From positions 1 to 5,496 of the forward strand of contig JAUZOX010000205.1 in NCBI GenBank assembly GCA_030706265.1: a stretch of 5,496 nucleotides of DNA, in the 5' to 3' direction. This document shows positions 4,929 to 5,496 of the stretch, one piece after another (the first letter of the stretch is position 1; every line of letters begins with the position of its first letter). The DNA is from Bacteroidota bacterium. Its GTDB lineage: Bacteria > Bacteroidota > Bacteroidia > Bacteroidales > Cfx3-03. The translations under genes were made by a program, and so were the position numbers. The notes below the pieces were generated by a model. That model saw nothing but the letters and a program-made list of their open reading frames with translations, ran no database searches and had not been told where the DNA came from.

Positions 4929-5496
4929 GAGACTTATTCAACTTATAAATTCGACAGGCTTCGGCAACCATCTCTTCGGGAGTGGTATAGCTGAAGCCTG
5001 TTTTTTCTTTCAGCTTTTCTCCCGAATAGTAATATTGATGCCTTGAAGTAAGGGCCGTCTCTTTGGTGATGATTGGACTGCCTCCTGTTAACAGGGCCCT
5101 TAACTTTTCGAACCTCCACCACACCGCAAGCACCATATTGGGTATGGCAAAACGGGGTACGGGCTTATTTAAATTAATGGCAATGAGTTCAAATAACCTG
5201 CGATATGATAAATTGGCGCCATTGACAATGAACCTCTCATGGTCAATGGGACTTTCCATGAGTATAATCATTGCCCCGGCAACATCCCTGACATCAACAA
5301 AACCATTGATGCCGTTGCTATAAAACATTGAAAATCCATCGATGGTCGATATCAGCTTTGAGCTTCCTTTTTCCGGATCGCCCATCCCGATGATAATGGA
5401 AGGGTTTACGATGACAGCCTTGAGCCCTTCTTCGGTGCCCCGCCATACTTCACGCTCACCGGCATACTTACTGATGGCATAATTCGAATTCTGCTT
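4918..5496 (-). CDS. NAD-dependent epimerase/dehydratase (extended SDR), C-terminal 192 residues, N-terminus cut by window edge
   Basis: This is the C-terminal part of an extended short-chain dehydrogenase/reductase, a cytoplasmic NAD(P)-dependent enzyme usually acting on nucleotide sugars or related carbonyl substrates. The frame is open from the right edge to TAG at 4918-4920. The first ATG in view (5383-5385) is internal, because coding continues upstream with the catalytic Y-x-x-x-K motif as YAISK (Tyr at 5479-5481, Lys at 5467-5469) followed by YAGERE. Then come the VIVNPSIIIGMGD segment typical of extended SDRs, GFVDVRDVAGAMI (65-77 of the visible part), RFIVNGANLSYRRLF (88-102) and the C-terminal TGFSYTTPEE (166-175). 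The Rossmann glycine motif and about 130-150 residues should lie outside the window. The hydrophobic PNMVLAVWW stretch (119-127) is common in this family. It converges with mltF with an 11-bp tail overlap. Exact substrate unknown. Confidence 0.9.
   Translation of the reverse strand, partial: KQNSNYAISKYAGEREVWRGTEEGLKAVIVNPSIIIGMGDPEKGSSKLISTIDGFSMFYSNGINGFVDVRDVAGAMIILMESPIDHERFIVNGANLSYRRLFELIAINLNKPVPRFAIPNMVLAVWWRFEKLRALLTGGSPIITKETALTSRHQYYYSGEKLKEKTGFSYTTPEEMVAEACRIYKLNKSLSV
4954..5006 (+). terminator. Rho-independent terminator of mltF, inside the convergent SDR gene
   Basis: ACAGGCTTCGGC (4954-4965) pairs with GCTGAAGCCTGT (4990-5001) over 12 bp with one G-U pair, and a T6 run (5001-5006), then CTTT, follows at once. 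The interior extends the stem: ACCA (4967-4970) pairs with TGGT (4983-4986), and CTC (4972-4974) with GAG (4980-4982) around a TTCGG loop. It begins 25 bases after the mltF stop, as expected for an intrinsic terminator. The minus strand has no U run after the stem, so it acts for mltF only. The whole element is coding sequence of the minus-strand SDR gene. Confidence 0.82.

Noticed and set aside
1..5496. CRISPR arrays, insertion sequences, tRNA or rRNA genes, defence or toxin-antitoxin systems
   Set aside because: No regular spaced repeats, transposase motifs, cloverleaf folds or defence-type domains were seen; all long frames belong to transporter, cell-wall or SDR families.

Overview
The window reads as an ordinary chromosomal segment of a Bacteroidota (Bacteroidetes) bacterium, probably Bacteroidales-like. 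The evidence is the moderate GC content, starts without clear Shine-Dalgarno sequences but with A-rich leaders, a TAnnTTTG-type promoter element upstream of the lytic transglycosylase gene, and protein sequences that resemble Bacteroidetes versions of their families. This assignment is inferred from style, not from a marker gene.

Left part (1-3053, + strand): the downstream end of an ABC-2 export operon. It holds one ATPase followed by two integral-membrane subunits, in the same order as the C-terminal half of E. coli YbhF, then YbhS, then YbhR. The 27-bp and 31-bp gaps and shared strand indicate one transcript. A periplasmic adaptor (HlyD/YbhG type) and an outer-membrane channel would be expected to the left, outside the window. 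The three proteins would form an inner-membrane exporter; the substrate cannot be read from the sequence.

Middle (3054-3482): a 429-bp non-coding gap rich in structure. It starts AT-rich with two small hairpins, then a candidate promoter near 3235-3264. A more GC-rich block (about 3310-3470) follows, holding two adjacent hairpins, a perfect 9-bp inverted repeat, short direct repeats and a doubtful 43-codon ORF. It could be a structured 5' leader of the next gene or a dispersed intergenic repeat; this is the least explained part of the window.

Right part: mltF (3483-4928, + strand) encodes a probable lipoprotein with a periplasmic solute-binding-like domain fused to an SLT lytic transglycosylase domain, as in E. 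coli MltF. It acts in peptidoglycan cleavage. It converges with, and overlaps by 11 bp, a minus-strand extended-SDR gene (NAD-dependent epimerase/dehydratase) whose N-terminus lies beyond the right edge. A strong rho-independent terminator for mltF lies inside the coding sequence of that SDR gene.

I see no mobile element, CRISPR array, RNA gene or clearly new system. The gene content belongs to known families; the points worth a second look are the leader region and the terminator embedded in a convergent gene.
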